This document shows positions 51,724 to 62,200 of a stretch of DNA of 64,000 bases, in pieces. How positions within the stretch are numbered: the first letter of the stretch is position 1; each line of letters begins with the position of its first letter. Source of the stretch: Lentimicrobium sp. L6 (lineage in GTDB: Bacteria; Bacteroidota; Bacteroidia; Bacteroidales; UBA12170); NCBI RefSeq assembly GCF_013166655.1, contig NZ_JABKCA010000014.1, positions 1-64,000 on the forward strand. Direction: 5' to 3'. The notes under the pieces were generated by a model. The model saw only the letters and a program-made list of their open reading frames with translations, had not been told where the DNA came from and ran no database searches. Both the position numbers and the translations under genes were made by a program.

Positions 51724-52595
51724 TGAATATTTTAGAACAGATGCTTTCTAAATATGAAATAGAAAGTGAAAATGATATGATAAATGCCCTGAAAGAGATA
51801 TTTCAGGAAATCGTATTATTGGGATTGTATAGAGGTGGTTTTTTTGAGAAAGCGGCATTTTACGGAGGTACTGCATTAAGGATTTTATATGGCTTAGATC
51901 GTTTTTCGGAGGATTTAGATTTTACTTTGCTAGAAAAGAATAAAAATTTTAAATTGGAACCCTATTTCCCTGTCATTATTGAGGAGTTTAACTCCTTAGG
52001 AATTAGTATCAATATACATACCAAAAAGAAAAGTAGTAACATCAGCCATATTGAATCAGCTTTTTTAAAAAATGATACTTCTCTACATTCTTTGCATATC
52101 TCTTCTGAGAATATTAGTTCCATTTTGGGAGGTATATATTCCGGCAGAAAAATTAAAATTAAGTTTGAAATTGACACAAATCCCCCATTAAAATTTCAAA
52201 CAGAATCAAAAACCTTATTAATGCCTATAACTTTTAATATTTTAAGCATGAGTTTACCCAATCTTTATGCGGGAAAAATGCATGCTGTATTGTTTAGAAA
52301 TTGGAAAACAAGGGTTAAAGGAAGAGATTGGTACGACTTTGAATGGTATGTAAAGCAAGGTGTAAAATTAAACCTGGAACATTTACAGCATCGAATAATT
52401 GAGAGTGAAAATCTTGACAGTGCGTTTGTATTAACTAAAGAAGTATTTATCGAATTCATGTATAAAAAAGTTGACCAATTAAACATTAAAAATGCGGTAA
52501 CAGAAGTTAGTCCATTTTTAAAAGATACTTCAGTATTAGGTGCGTGGACAAAAGATTACTTTAGATTTTTAACTGGAAAAATTATCTACTGCTAA
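51723..52595 (+). CDS. AbiEii-type nucleotidyltransferase toxin
   Basis: 290 residues from the ATG at 51723. The nucleotidyltransferase motif is GGTALRILYGLDRFSEDLDF (about 47-66) with the two aspartates of EDLDF. The later KMHAVLFRNWKTRVKGRDWYDF (about 180-201) is the second AbiEii signature. It inhibits growth by modifying RNA, probably tRNA (family knowledge), giving abortive phage defence. It has no neighbouring phage or plasmid gene, but the whole module is framed by Nudix copies. Confidence 0.9.
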   Translation: MNILEQMLSKYEIESENDMINALKEIFQEIVLLGLYRGGFFEKAAFYGGTALRILYGLDRFSEDLDFTLLEKNKNFKLEPYFPVIIEEFNSLGISINIHTKKKSSNISHIESAFLKNDTSLHSLHISSENISSILGGIYSGRKIKIKFEIDTNPPLKFQTESKTLLMPITFNILSMSLPNLYAGKMHAVLFRNWKTRVKGRDWYDFEWYVKQGVKLNLEHLQHRIIESENLDSAFVLTKEVFIEFMYKKVDQLNIKNAVTEVSPFLKDTSVLGAWTKDYFRFLTGKIIYC

Positions 52596-52613
52596 TCAGC
52601 TTAAGCCTTCTTA

Positions 52614-53045
52614 TTAAAGAAATAAGCTTTCCAATGATTCTCGTACTATCAAATCATGGTCAAAAGCCAATTCAGGTAATTCATCAATAAAGAACCATTC
52701 CGCTTCGCTAGCATCATCGCCAGCTTGTGCTTCCTGTACTTCTTCTAAAAAACCGCCAAAAACCACACTTATCGTTCTTCCCCTTGGATCTCTTCCGGGT
52801 TTACCATAGGTTTTTAATTGTTGAAGCTTCACATTTGTGATATTGGTTTCCTCCTCCAATTCTCTATAAGCTGATTCTATTAAATCTTCCTCCATCTCAA
52901 TAAATCCACCTGGCAAAGCCCAATGATCTTGATATGGCTCATGCCCTCTTTTTATGAGAAGAATTTCGGTTTGCTCTTCAAGTTTTCTTAGTATTACCAT
53001 ATCTACACAAAGCATGGGACGTGGGTATTCGTATGTATATGCCAT
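52614..53045 (-). CDS. Nudix hydrolase, intact
   Basis: 143 residues from the ATG at 53045; the longer frame begins inside its promoter. The Nudix box is complete: GGFIEMEEDLIESAYRELEEET (about 42-64), with catalytic REL-EE. The N-terminal RPMLCVDMVILRKLEEQTEILLIKR is typical of ADP-ribose or NUDT1-like hydrolases. Substrate unknown. The broken copy at 50669 shares its C-terminal half. Its gene lies just downstream of the AbiE toxin on the other strand. Confidence 0.93.
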   Translation of the reverse strand: MAYTYEYPRPMLCVDMVILRKLEEQTEILLIKRGHEPYQDHWALPGGFIEMEEDLIESAYRELEEETNITNVKLQQLKTYGKPGRDPRGRTISVVFGGFLEEVQEAQAGDDASEAEWFFIDELPELAFDHDLIVRESLESLFL

Positions 53046-53063
53046 AGTTTCGAATATTTTTTT

Positions 53064-53071
53064 CAAAGGTA
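53064..53071 (-). promoter_or_regulatory. -7 element TACCTTTG of the Nudix gene
   Basis: Exact TAnnTTTG match on the minus strand, 18 bp before the ATG at 53045. Confidence 0.55.
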
Positions 53072-53288
53072 ATATAGATTCTCAAATGATGGGAAATACT
53101 TCATATCTCATTCCAAAGAATCAGGTCAAGAACTTTACTATTTAACAAAAAGCGGATTAACTGTGCAGTCCATAAATATTTAGGTGGATGTTTTGATTTC
53201 TTTCCAAAATCTATTTCAATCCATTTTGGCAGAAGCAATACATTTTCTATCTTCGGCACCAGTTTTATCTATTATTAAAAATGATATC

Positions 53289-55358
53289 ATGAAAAAATAT
53301 TTCAAATTTATTGCCGCTTTAGTGTTGTTTATGTCCTTGCCTTTAAGTCAGTTGGCTTTTTCTCAATCTGTAATGTCTCCCAGCGATTTACTCAGTTTGG
53401 AACGATGTGGAATTAGTGAATTAAGTCCTGATGGTTCAGAGTTGATTTACAGTATTTCAACACCAAGAACAGCAAATGAGGAAGCTGGTGGCTCACATTA
53501 TAAGTATTATAAAATGAATATGACCACTCAAGAATCTACACTTCTTTTTGAGGAGGGTTTTAAAGGTGGTTCTCCTCATTATAGTCCCGATGGTTCTCAT
53601 TTAGCTTTCACTTATACCGAAGAAGGTGGAAAGAGTCAAGTTTGGGTAATGCCAGTTGAAGGAGGAGAGAAAATACAAGTGACCCATGCCGAAAATGGAG
53701 TGAGTTCTTATCAATGGCAGCCTGATGGTTTGGGAATGGCCTATCTTTCTATGCAGGTCAAATCAGAAAAAGAAATGGAACTTGATGATCGCGGTTATGG
53801 CTTTATCTTTTATGAAGAAAATCTTAAAATAAAAGAATTATATTTGGTACAATTTGATGCCAATTATCAAACTCAAGAGGAAAAGAAACTACTAGAGAAC
53901 ACTCATGTTTGGGAGATGATTTTTAGTCCAAGTAGCGAATATTTAGCTTTTACTACCACCGAGAAAAACCTTACAGATCAAAAATATATGTTCCGTAAAA
54001 TTAAAATTATGGATTTGGCTTCGGGAAAGCTCATCAATGAAGTAGGAAATATTGGTAAACTCGGAAACTATGCCTTTAATGAGGAGGGTACTCAATTGGC
54101 TTTTGCCTCAGCTTTAAATATCAACGACCATGCCGTAAGTCAGGCCTTTGTTTATTCACTTAAAAAAGAAGAAATAACAAATCTCACTCCTGAGAATTTC
54201 AAAGGCCATGTGAGTTGGATAGCATGGAAAAGTAATAAAGAAATCTTCTTCTATTCTGGAGAAGGTGTTTATCCTAAACTCTCTAGTGTATCCATTAAAA
54301 AAGGAAAACGTGATGTATTATTAGACGCTGAGGATTCAGGTATCATTTTCGGAAAACCCATATTTACTGCTGACCTCAAAACCTTTGTTTTCACAGGAAA
54401 TACACCCAGTGATTATTCCAATATTTATTCGTGGAGTGGAAAAGGAAAACTCAATAAACTGACCAATGTGAATCCTCAATTAGCCGATATGGAACTGGGA
54501 GAGCAAGAAGTGATTCAGTTTATAGCTAGAGATGGCAAAGAAATAGAAGGATTATTGATGAAACCTGTGGGTTATAAAAAGAACAAGAAATACCCTTTGG
54601 TATTATATGTTCACGGTGGACCTGAATCTCATCATAGCAATGGTTGGTTGAGTAGGTATTCCACCCCGGGACAGGTGATGGCCGGAAAAGGATATTTGGT
54701 GGCTTATTTGAACTATAGAGCCAGTACTGGCTATGGTATTGATTTTGCCATGGAAGGTTTTATGGATCCTGCAGGAAAAGAATTTGACGACTTAGCCGAT
54801 GGTATTGAGTATCTCATTGCCGAAAAAGGCGCTGATAAAGAAAGAGTTGGAATGGCTGGTGGGTCTTATGGTGGATATGCTTCGGGTTGGTTCGCGACCT
54901 ATTATACCGAATATGTAAAAGCCGTTTGTATGTTCGTAGGAATTAGTAATGTGAGCAGCAAGCGCGGAACTACAGATATTTCTTATGAAGAGTTGTATGT
55001 ACACAGTGGCAAACCATTAGAAGAACAGTGGCAGATGAATTTGGAACGCAGTCCGGTTTATTGGGCGCACCAAAGTAAAACTGCTACCTTAATTTATGGT
55101 GGTGCCGATGATCCACGTGTACATCCAGAGCAAAGTTTGCAATTATACCGCCGTATGAAAATGAATAACCATCCTGCCGTTCGTTTGGTACAATATCCAG
55201 GTGAAGGACATGGTAACAGAAAGCAAGTGGGACAGATAGATGTTATTTATCGTCAGATTGACTGGCTAGATTGGTATGTGAAAGATTTAAAACCTTTAGA
55301 TGGACCCATGCCAGCGCTTGATATCAGTGAGAAATATGGTTTGGATTGGGAGTTTTAA
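53289..55358 (+). CDS. S9-family prolyl-oligopeptidase-like peptidase
   Basis: 689 residues from the ATG at 53289, which uncovers a signal peptide (PLSQLAFS-QS). A seven-bladed beta-propeller (about 40-390; repeated SPDGSHLAFT-type blades) precedes an alpha/beta hydrolase domain with nucleophile GGSYGGYASG, aspartate in GADDPRVHPEQ and histidine in GEGHGN. It cleaves dipeptides or acylated residues from peptides in the periplasm. It lies alone; a repeat copy starts 18 bp after the stop. Confidence 0.94.
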   Translation: MKKYFKFIAALVLFMSLPLSQLAFSQSVMSPSDLLSLERCGISELSPDGSELIYSISTPRTANEEAGGSHYKYYKMNMTTQESTLLFEEGFKGGSPHYSPDGSHLAFTYTEEGGKSQVWVMPVEGGEKIQVTHAENGVSSYQWQPDGLGMAYLSMQVKSEKEMELDDRGYGFIFYEENLKIKELYLVQFDANYQTQEEKKLLENTHVWEMIFSPSSEYLAFTTTEKNLTDQKYMFRKIKIMDLASGKLINEVGNIGKLGNYAFNEEGTQLAFASALNINDHAVSQAFVYSLKKEEITNLTPENFKGHVSWIAWKSNKEIFFYSGEGVYPKLSSVSIKKGKRDVLLDAEDSGIIFGKPIFTADLKTFVFTGNTPSDYSNIYSWSGKGKLNKLTNVNPQLADMELGEQEVIQFIARDGKEIEGLLMKPVGYKKNKKYPLVLYVHGGPESHHSNGWLSRYSTPGQVMAGKGYLVAYLNYRASTGYGIDFAMEGFMDPAGKEFDDLADGIEYLIAEKGADKERVGMAGGSYGGYASGWFATYYTEYVKAVCMFVGISNVSSKRGTTDISYEELYVHSGKPLEEQWQMNLERSPVYWAHQSKTATLIYGGADDPRVHPEQSLQLYRRMKMNNHPAVRLVQYPGEGHGNRKQVGQIDVIYRQIDWLDWYVKDLKPLDGPMPALDISEKYGLDWEF

Positions 55359-55375
55359 GAGGTCTGAAACCACAC

Positions 55376-55550
55376 AGACTGATCACATCATGACTCTGAT
55401 AAACAATGAGTTTCGTTGTATTAATTGAGTGAGATAGCTTGAAGTCTAAAGTTGGAAGCCCGATTTGATTTACCTCTAGCTTCGTGCTCCGAGCTTCGAA
55501 CCACAAAACTTGTAGAAACTGAAATGCTAAAGGGTATCGTTTTAATAGCA
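55376..55550 (-). repeat. Dispersed intergenic repeat, copy C
   Basis: About 175 bp, reverse orientation to copy A. On the minus strand it shows CCCTTTAGCATTTC, TTTTGTGGTTCGAAGC, the GAAGC/GGAG core with GGGCTTCCAACTTTAGACTTC, and a diverged tail with CTCATTG and TGATGTGATCAGTC. It is the most diverged of the three and starts 18 bp after the S9 peptidase stop. Confidence 0.7.
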
Positions 55551-55622
55551 GAAATATAATTCCAACATCATCATAGTTTCACTGATTTTGAATTCTAGCA
55601 ATGATACTGCCTAAAAAACCCG

Positions 55623-55630
55623 TAATTTTG
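55623..55630 (+). promoter_or_regulatory. -7 element TAATTTTG of the GAPDH gene
   Basis: Exact TAnnTTTG match, 22 bp before the ATG at 55653. A TTTG at 55588 is too far (31 bp) to be a clear -33. Confidence 0.55.
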
Positions 55631-55652
55631 TATCCTTAAAAACTCACAGATC

Positions 55653-56666
55653 ATGTCAAAAATAAGATTGGCTATCAACGGATTTGGAAGAATAGGTAGA
55701 GCTACTTTTCGCCTACTTATTAACCATCCCAATATTAGTGTTATTGCCATTAATGATTTAACAGATACCTACACCCTTTCACACCTTTTGAAATACGATA
55801 CGGTTCACAGAGCCGTGAAGGCGAAGGTAGATTATGATGAGAATCATTTGATAGTTAATGATCAATCAACGTTGGTTTTAAAGGAAAAGAATCCTCAGAA
55901 TTTACCATGGGCTGATTTGGATATTGATGTGGTGATTGAGTCTACAGGTTTGTTTGCCACTAAAGATAAAGCAGGCATGCATTTGCAGGCAGGAGCGAAA
56001 AAGGTAATCATTTCAGCACCAGCCAAAGATGATGAGGAACAGGAAATTCCGTTTATAGTTTTGGGTGTAAATGATAAAGATATTGACAAGAATCTAAAGA
56101 TTATTTCCAATGCCAGTTGTACCACCAATAATGTGGCTCCACTGATAAAGATATTAGACGAAAACTGGGGAATAGAAAAAGGGTTTATCACCACCGTTCA
56201 CTCTTACACTAAAGATCAGAATATTTTAGATGGACCTCATAAAGATTTGAGGAGGGGAAGAACGGCAGCTGAGAATATAGTGCCTACTACAACCGGAGCG
56301 GCAAAGGCAGTTACCCGTATTTTTCCTCATTTAGACCAGAATCTAGGTGGGGCAGGTATACGAGTTCCTGTTCCCGATGGCTCATTAACCGATTTAACTT
56401 GTACACTTGCTAAACCCGCTACCATTGAAGAGATCAACGAAGCCTTTAAAGTAGCCAGCGAAACCACTATGAAAGGCATCCTCGAATATACCGAAGATCC
56501 AATAGTATCGCGCGATGTGATTGGCAATTCCCATTCCGCTGTTTTTGATGCTCAACTCACGGCGGTTCTTGGTGATAAAAACAAATTGGTGAAAGTAATC
56601 GCTTGGTATGATAATGAGATGGGTTATTCTAATCGTTTGGTGGACTTGGTGGAGCGTTTTGTTTAA
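55653..56666 (+). CDS. gap: Glyceraldehyde-3-phosphate dehydrogenase, type I
   Basis: 337 residues. NAD-binding GFGRIGR at 10-16 and D35 indicate NAD preference. The catalytic cysteine is C156 in SNASCTTNN, with the active-site His near 183 (TTVHSYT). GIRVPVPDGSLTDL and AWYDNEMGYSNRL are intact. It catalyses the central oxidation in glycolysis. Monocistronic, followed by a toxin-antitoxin pair 54 bp downstream. Confidence 0.97.
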   Translation: MSKIRLAINGFGRIGRATFRLLINHPNISVIAINDLTDTYTLSHLLKYDTVHRAVKAKVDYDENHLIVNDQSTLVLKEKNPQNLPWADLDIDVVIESTGLFATKDKAGMHLQAGAKKVIISAPAKDDEEQEIPFIVLGVNDKDIDKNLKIISNASCTTNNVAPLIKILDENWGIEKGFITTVHSYTKDQNILDGPHKDLRRGRTAAENIVPTTTGAAKAVTRIFPHLDQNLGGAGIRVPVPDGSLTDLTCTLAKPATIEEINEAFKVASETTMKGILEYTEDPIVSRDVIGNSHSAVFDAQLTAVLGDKNKLVKVIAWYDNEMGYSNRLVDLVERFV

Positions 56667-56720
56667 TTATAGAGAACTTTTAATCTAGATATTGAACTGA
56701 AAATTAACTATTTTTGTTTC

Positions 56721-56942
56721 ATGACAACAATTACTATTAAAAATGGAGCTAAACTCAGTAGAGATACTTTTGAAAATTGGGATGATTTTCAGAGAGAATT
56801 AATATTGATGCAGGAATCATTTGAACTCACAGAAAAGCATAAGGAGATTTTATTGTCACGCGAAAAAGAAGCCAATACTGCTCAAGAGCCTGGTTTGACT
56901 TGGGAACAAGTGAAAAAATCTATCAAGAGGAAAGATGTATAA
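56721..56942 (+). CDS. Type II antitoxin partner of a ParE/RelE-like toxin
   Basis: 73 residues, highly charged, with little sequence signature: a short beta-like N-terminus (TTITIKNGAKLSRDTFENW), then helices and an acidic C-terminus (WEQVKKSIKRKDV). It resembles the small antitoxins paired with ParE toxins in Bacteroidota. Overlap of 8 bp with the next gene supports the pairing. Confidence 0.75.
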   Translation: MTTITIKNGAKLSRDTFENWDDFQRELILMQESFELTEKHKEILLSREKEANTAQEPGLTWEQVKKSIKRKDV

Positions 56943-57225
56943 TCTAACTTTTCGACCTCCTGCTAAAAATGACTTGCAAGAAATTATAGAATATTATGAT
57001 TCAATTAATCCAAAACTTGCTGATGTATTCTTGCAGCAATTAGATAAAGCTGTATATCATATTCAAAACTACCCATTGTCTTGTCAAAAGAAATTTAGTA
57101 GTATTAGAGTTGTTTTCTTAAAGCGGTTCAGCTATGGGATTTATTTTATAATTAATCAACAAGAAATAGCTGTTATAGCCATACTTCACAGCAGTAGGAA
57201 CCCAAAAATCTGGAGAACTCGATAA
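56935..57225 (+). CDS. ParE/RelE-family toxin
   Basis: 96 residues. FRPPAKNDLQEIIEYYDSINPKLADVF (about 6-32) and the C-terminal SYGIYFIINQQEIAVIAILHSSRNPKIW are typical of ParE/RelE toxins; the family targets gyrase (ParE) or ribosome-bound mRNA (RelE), and which applies is not clear from the sequence. The upstream overlapping gene is its antitoxin. The downstream 14-bp imperfect hairpin at 57240-57267 is not an obvious terminator. Confidence 0.88.
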   Translation: MYNLTFRPPAKNDLQEIIEYYDSINPKLADVFLQQLDKAVYHIQNYPLSCQKKFSSIRVVFLKRFSYGIYFIINQQEIAVIAILHSSRNPKIWRTR

Positions 57226-57267
57226 AAGAATAGTCTTTTTCTATCTAATATTACAATATAAGATAGA

Positions 57268-58857
57268 CTAATACCCAGCCAAAAAAGAAGTAATACTCTG
57301 TTGTTCGGTCTCAATACCTAATTTTTTTCTCATTCTAGATCTAGCTACCACAATGCTTCTATAGCTTTGATTGGTAATGGCCGAGATTTCTTTGGAAGAT
57401 AAGTTCATTTTTAGAAAGGCACACAATCGCAATTCGTTTTTAGTAAGGTTTGGGAAATCTGATAATAGATTGGTATAGAAATCCTGATGCGTTTCAACAA
57501 AAAGCTTTTCGAATTCTTCCCAATTGAAACTAAAATGCTCTTGTTTTATACTAGTGAGAATAGAGGTGAGATTCTTTCTCATTTCATCGGAGCCATCTTC
57601 CCTAATCGACAATATTCTATTGTGAGTGTCATTTAGTAATTCGGTAATCTGTAAGGTGTGCAATAACTTAGCTGTGAACTCTTTGTTTTTTGACTCTAAG
57701 GTAGAACGCAATATTTCATTCTGTAATTTCCTTTTGGTAGCTTTTGTTTTTTGAAGCCTAAATAGCATGAGAAAGAATAGAGCAATAATAATGAGCCCAA
57801 TTAATATGGTATACAAAATCAACTCGTTTTTCTTTTGTTTCTCAATGAGCTCTCTCCTACTTTGTTTGTATTTTGCATTCAGCTCAATACTGGTCACTTT
57901 CTTAATATTCTCTGTATTGATAGCCTCTTCGCTGAGCCTCTGCTCTATTTCTTTATATTCCAGGGCTTTCTCAAATTCTCCTATAGATTTGTAGATGGTA
58001 TACAATAATCGAACAGCCTCTTTCTGTACATGTGGATGCCCAATTTCTTTACCTAAATCATAAGCTTTTAAAGTGTAATAAATAGCGGAGTCGTTGGAGT
58101 TATTATGGGTATGAAATACTTCTCCTTTGTTTTTCAATAATAGAGAAAGCTCACGATTTGAATTGGCTAAATAACAAAGCTCTATGGCTTTGTTCAAATA
58201 TATCATTCCTTCTTTATATTCCTCTAAATCGAAATAAACGATAGATAGATTGTGATAAAAGAATATAATATGAGTGGTATCATGAGCGGCAATGGTTTTA
58301 TCTAAATATTGGTTTAAATAGTTTTTCGATTTAAAAAAGTTTCCCTCATCTCTTTCTAGCACGGATAGATTATTGATGATTGCATGAATTTTATTTTCAT
58401 CAATATCTTCAGGAGCAGGATGCCTTTCATATAGATCTTTGGCTTTTAAATAATTATAACGGGCTTTTTCATAATCTTTCATGATTAAATAAACCGTTCC
58501 AATCCTATTATATATGGCAAAGCTTCCTAATGAATCTATTCTATTTTGTATCTCCAATGCTTGATGTAGATAATCGAAAGAAAGATCGAATAAGTTGAGC
58601 ATGAAGTGCAATTCTCCTGCCACATTATACAATTCAATCTTGGTGGTATCATGAATGTATTCATCTAGCTTAAGTGCCTCTTCCAAATAAAAATAGGAGG
58701 TACGGGTATTATTATCAAACTCTTTTCTAGCCTTCTTTACTAAAGTCTCCACATAAACATCTGGATGTTCAGCATTAAATAGTATAGAATCTACTTGAGC
58801 ACTTAAATGATTAGAACAAAATAAAATCAATAGAAGTATTATCCAATATTTATTCAT
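57268..58857 (-). CDS. Membrane TPR sensor with C-terminal HTH (LuxR-like)
   Basis: 529 residues from the ATG at 58857, giving a signal peptide (FCSNHLSA-QV); a longer frame adds unrelated residues. The periplasmic part carries several TPR units (about 30-310), one membrane helix about 347-368, then a coiled coil and a C-terminal helix-turn-helix (LTKNELRLCAFLKMNLSSKE, about 467-486) of LuxR/GerE type. It would carry a periplasmic signal through the membrane to DNA in a single polypeptide. This architecture is widespread in Bacteroidota. Targets unknown; the large T9SS gene lies upstream, divergent. Confidence 0.88.
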   Translation of the reverse strand: MNKYWIILLLILFCSNHLSAQVDSILFNAEHPDVYVETLVKKARKEFDNNTRTSYFYLEEALKLDEYIHDTTKIELYNVAGELHFMLNLFDLSFDYLHQALEIQNRIDSLGSFAIYNRIGTVYLIMKDYEKARYNYLKAKDLYERHPAPEDIDENKIHAIINNLSVLERDEGNFFKSKNYLNQYLDKTIAAHDTTHIIFFYHNLSIVYFDLEEYKEGMIYLNKAIELCYLANSNRELSLLLKNKGEVFHTHNNSNDSAIYYTLKAYDLGKEIGHPHVQKEAVRLLYTIYKSIGEFEKALEYKEIEQRLSEEAINTENIKKVTSIELNAKYKQSRRELIEKQKKNELILYTILIGLIIIALFFLMLFRLQKTKATKRKLQNEILRSTLESKNKEFTAKLLHTLQITELLNDTHNRILSIREDGSDEMRKNLTSILTSIKQEHFSFNWEEFEKLFVETHQDFYTNLLSDFPNLTKNELRLCAFLKMNLSSKEISAITNQSYRSIVVARSRMRKKLGIETEQQSITSFLAGY

Positions 58858-59249
58858 TCCCAGAGTGGTTTTTCTAGAGGCTGATTTAGCAAATCTGCCT
58901 TTGAAAATATTTTCTACTTCAATTTTTCTCATGAATCACATTCTTGTTTTCTATATTAAATTGACAAAACAGATTTTTTAATCTCTTTCCCAATAATTAT
59001 AGTCACCTAATATTCAGCATTAAAAAATATATGTGCATCTAATGTAACCTCTATAATTGAGATGTGCACTTTATGAAACTGCAAAAACATGCTGCTTTGA
59101 TTAATTTATATTCTATTTGCTGTGTATTAAAATACAAACATAGCAAGAAACAAATAAACAATCAAAGGAATTTAAAAGAGTAGTGATGAACCTGGATCCT
59201 AAAATCAAAACTCTTTTTTTTCAAATGAAATAAATTTAAAAGATAAATT
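58858..59249. other. Divergent intergenic region between the TPR regulator and the T9SS protein
   Basis: About 390 bp. No gene seen. A direct repeat ATGTGCA occurs at 59031-59037 and 59062-59068, 31 bp apart, as possible half-sites. No exact TAnnTTTG was found in either direction near the starts. Confidence 0.35.
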
Positions 59250-62200
59250 ATGAAAACTAGATTACAATTTTTAGTCATTGTCTGTCTGGCCATATTATTT
59301 TCATCAAATATATTGGCGCAGTCTTTTGAGTTAAATCATAGAAATAATACAAACCTTGAAAATACAGATAGTCAAGTATTCAACTATGAAAATATGTTTA
59401 CCTATCCTTCTTCAAAAAATGATTTTGGCTATGCAGATTTTCAAAACCTAAAAAACGAAAATTCAACAAAAGAAGCTTGGGATGTTTTATACCAATGGGA
59501 TGCAACAACTGCTAACCAACCTGGTGTAGAAACTGATGGACAATATATCTACACAGCCCATTGGAATGATGTAAATATATTTAAATACGAAATGGATGGT
59601 ACATTTGTAGAATCCTTTACCATCCCTGGTGTGGATAATGGCCTACAGGATTTGGCCTATGATGGTCAATATTTTTATGCTGGTGATGGATCAGACGGAA
59701 GTATGGACATTTTTGAAATGGATTTTACCAATAAAACCTTGGTGAGCACCATCACTGCAGATGCGCCAGGCATTACTGGGATTCTTCATATTGCATATGA
59801 CAACCAGCAAGATGCCTTTTGGTGTGGTAACTGGGAAGAAATAACCTGTGTGAATAGAGCTGGCGAAATGATTAGCCCAGTGGTGATGTTAATTACGCCA
59901 GTAAACGGTGTTGAAGGTGCAGCATATGGAAGTGCGTTTGATCCCTATTCGGAAGGTGGCCCTTATCTATGGTTAAATATGATTGCTATTACTCCTGTTA
60001 TGAATGGTATTCAGCTCGTTCAATACGACCCAATAGCTGGTGAATATACTGGCGTGGCTCACAATTATACTAGTGATTTAGGTGGTCTTTATGGTTACTG
60101 TGGAGGCTTGGCTATTTATGAAGACTACGAAAACAATATCGCAGTTTTATTAGGAAATAATCAACAGACTCCTAATCACATATTTGCGTATGAATTAGCC
60201 AGCCTGCCCACTGAAGGAGCTCCAGGTTCTCCAACTGCAGCCTCTGCATCAGCAGCAGCTAATGGTGTTCTTGAATGTACTCTAGAATGGACCAATCCAA
60301 ATGAAACCATTACTGGAGGAGCCTTAAGTGATTTAGATTTTGTGTATGTCTTTAAAGAAGGTGTTTCAGATCCTATTCATACCATAGAAAATCCTAGCAT
60401 TGGAGGTATGGAATCTTTTATTGACAACGAGATTACAGTTTCAGGATTTTATAATTACAGCATATACGGTGTAAATGATGCCGGGGATGGAATTAGCACC
60501 AGTATTGGAACATGGGTGGGTCCTGATGCACCAGCCATACCTGAAAACATTATCGCTACGGCCATTAGCAATGGAGATGAAGCTTCTGTTACTTGGAATG
60601 CTCCAACTATTGGCTTACATGGTGGTTATCTGGAAAGTATTTCGGCTTATAGAATAGTACGCCAGCCCGACGAAATGGTTTTAGAAAACTCATGGAATGG
60701 AACTCAACCTTATATTGATAATAGCTTAACAGAGATTGGATATCATTATTACGAGATTACGGCCATAAACAATATTGGGGATGGTGAAACAGGAGCATCC
60801 AACTCCATATTACTTCACTATGCTGATGTTACTTATTCCGACCAAGCCTTTGCCATTAACGAAGGCCCTTCTGATCAGTTTGAAGCAGTAGATGTTTTAA
60901 ATGGAACTTTCGAAATCGTAGAATATTTACCAGTGAGCCCATTTAAAATGTGTGGTACCTATATCAACGATCTACTCTATGTCGTAACTGAGCAAGGACG
61001 AGTTTCTATATTTCTTGAAGATGGTCGTGAAATTATTTTGGGAGAAATTAATCGTCCAGATGGTTGGTACCCATCAGGCCTTGCCTATGATGAAGAAAAT
61101 GACATTATATACATGATGGTTCTAGAGCAGAACGAGGTAGCACACTTATTTACGCTAGATCTTGAAGCTCTTTTCATCACAGAAATAGGAGCACCTGGAG
61201 GAAAAATAATGGCGATGGATTTAGCTGATGACGGCTTCCTATATGGTCCCGACATTAATGACGATCAATTGATAAAGATAGATCCTAGTACTGCAACATC
61301 CTCTGTTGTGGGTAATATTGGTATGGACTTGGAATATGGTCAAGATGTATCATACGATCCTACGACACAACGACTGTATACCATCACCTGTGGAGCAAGT
61401 ACTGAAATTCAAAAATACTTTGGGTTTTATGATTTAGAAACAGGTGAATTTAATGCAATAAGTGAAGTGGACGATCAGTATGGAGTATTGGCTGTAAACG
61501 ATGTGGTTATTCACCCTGTTGATGTGGCTGTAACTTCAGCAAACAACCCTGGTATGATGCAATTAGGTGACACTTATACTCCATTAGTTTCTGTGGCCAA
61601 CTTTGGTAGTCAAACTTCTTCTTTTGACTTAACAGCTGTTATCAGTAAGGAGGGGTCCAATTTATATGAAGAAACAATCACCATTAGCAATTTAAGCTAT
61701 TTAGAATCCAACGACTTGATATTTCCACAGTGGACATCAGAAGAAACAGGAGCTTTAAATGTTGTATTTACAGCTTCAGACCCAGGCGGAGATGCAAATT
61801 TAGAAAACAACACTATGGGCTATGATTTTGGAGTATTTTCAGGTTGTGAGCATACACTCATTTTGAATGATTCTTATGGGGATGGTTGGACAGGAAATAC
61901 TATGCTAGTTAGTGTTAATGGTGTTACTGCTTATCCTGATCTAACTTTAGAAAATGGATTCTCAGCCTCTTTCCCAGTTTATGCTGAACATGGAGATGCC
62001 ATTTTCTTAATCTTTGATGGAGAAGGGGGATTTGGTACAGAATGTTCATGGGAATTATTGGATGGCCTTGGGGAAACTCTCATAACAGGAGCGGGACCTG
62101 ACTATTTGGTACAGGACGCCAATGCCATATGTTTTGGTGTAGGTATTGAAGACCATTCCTCTGATAACTTAGATGCTAAAATATATCCAATCCCTACATC

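Noticed and set aside
57240-57267. Hairpin TCTATCT/AGATAGA as terminator of the ParE pair
   Set aside because: AT-only stem with mismatch and no T-run on the plus-strand side; it may still have some effect on RNA ends.
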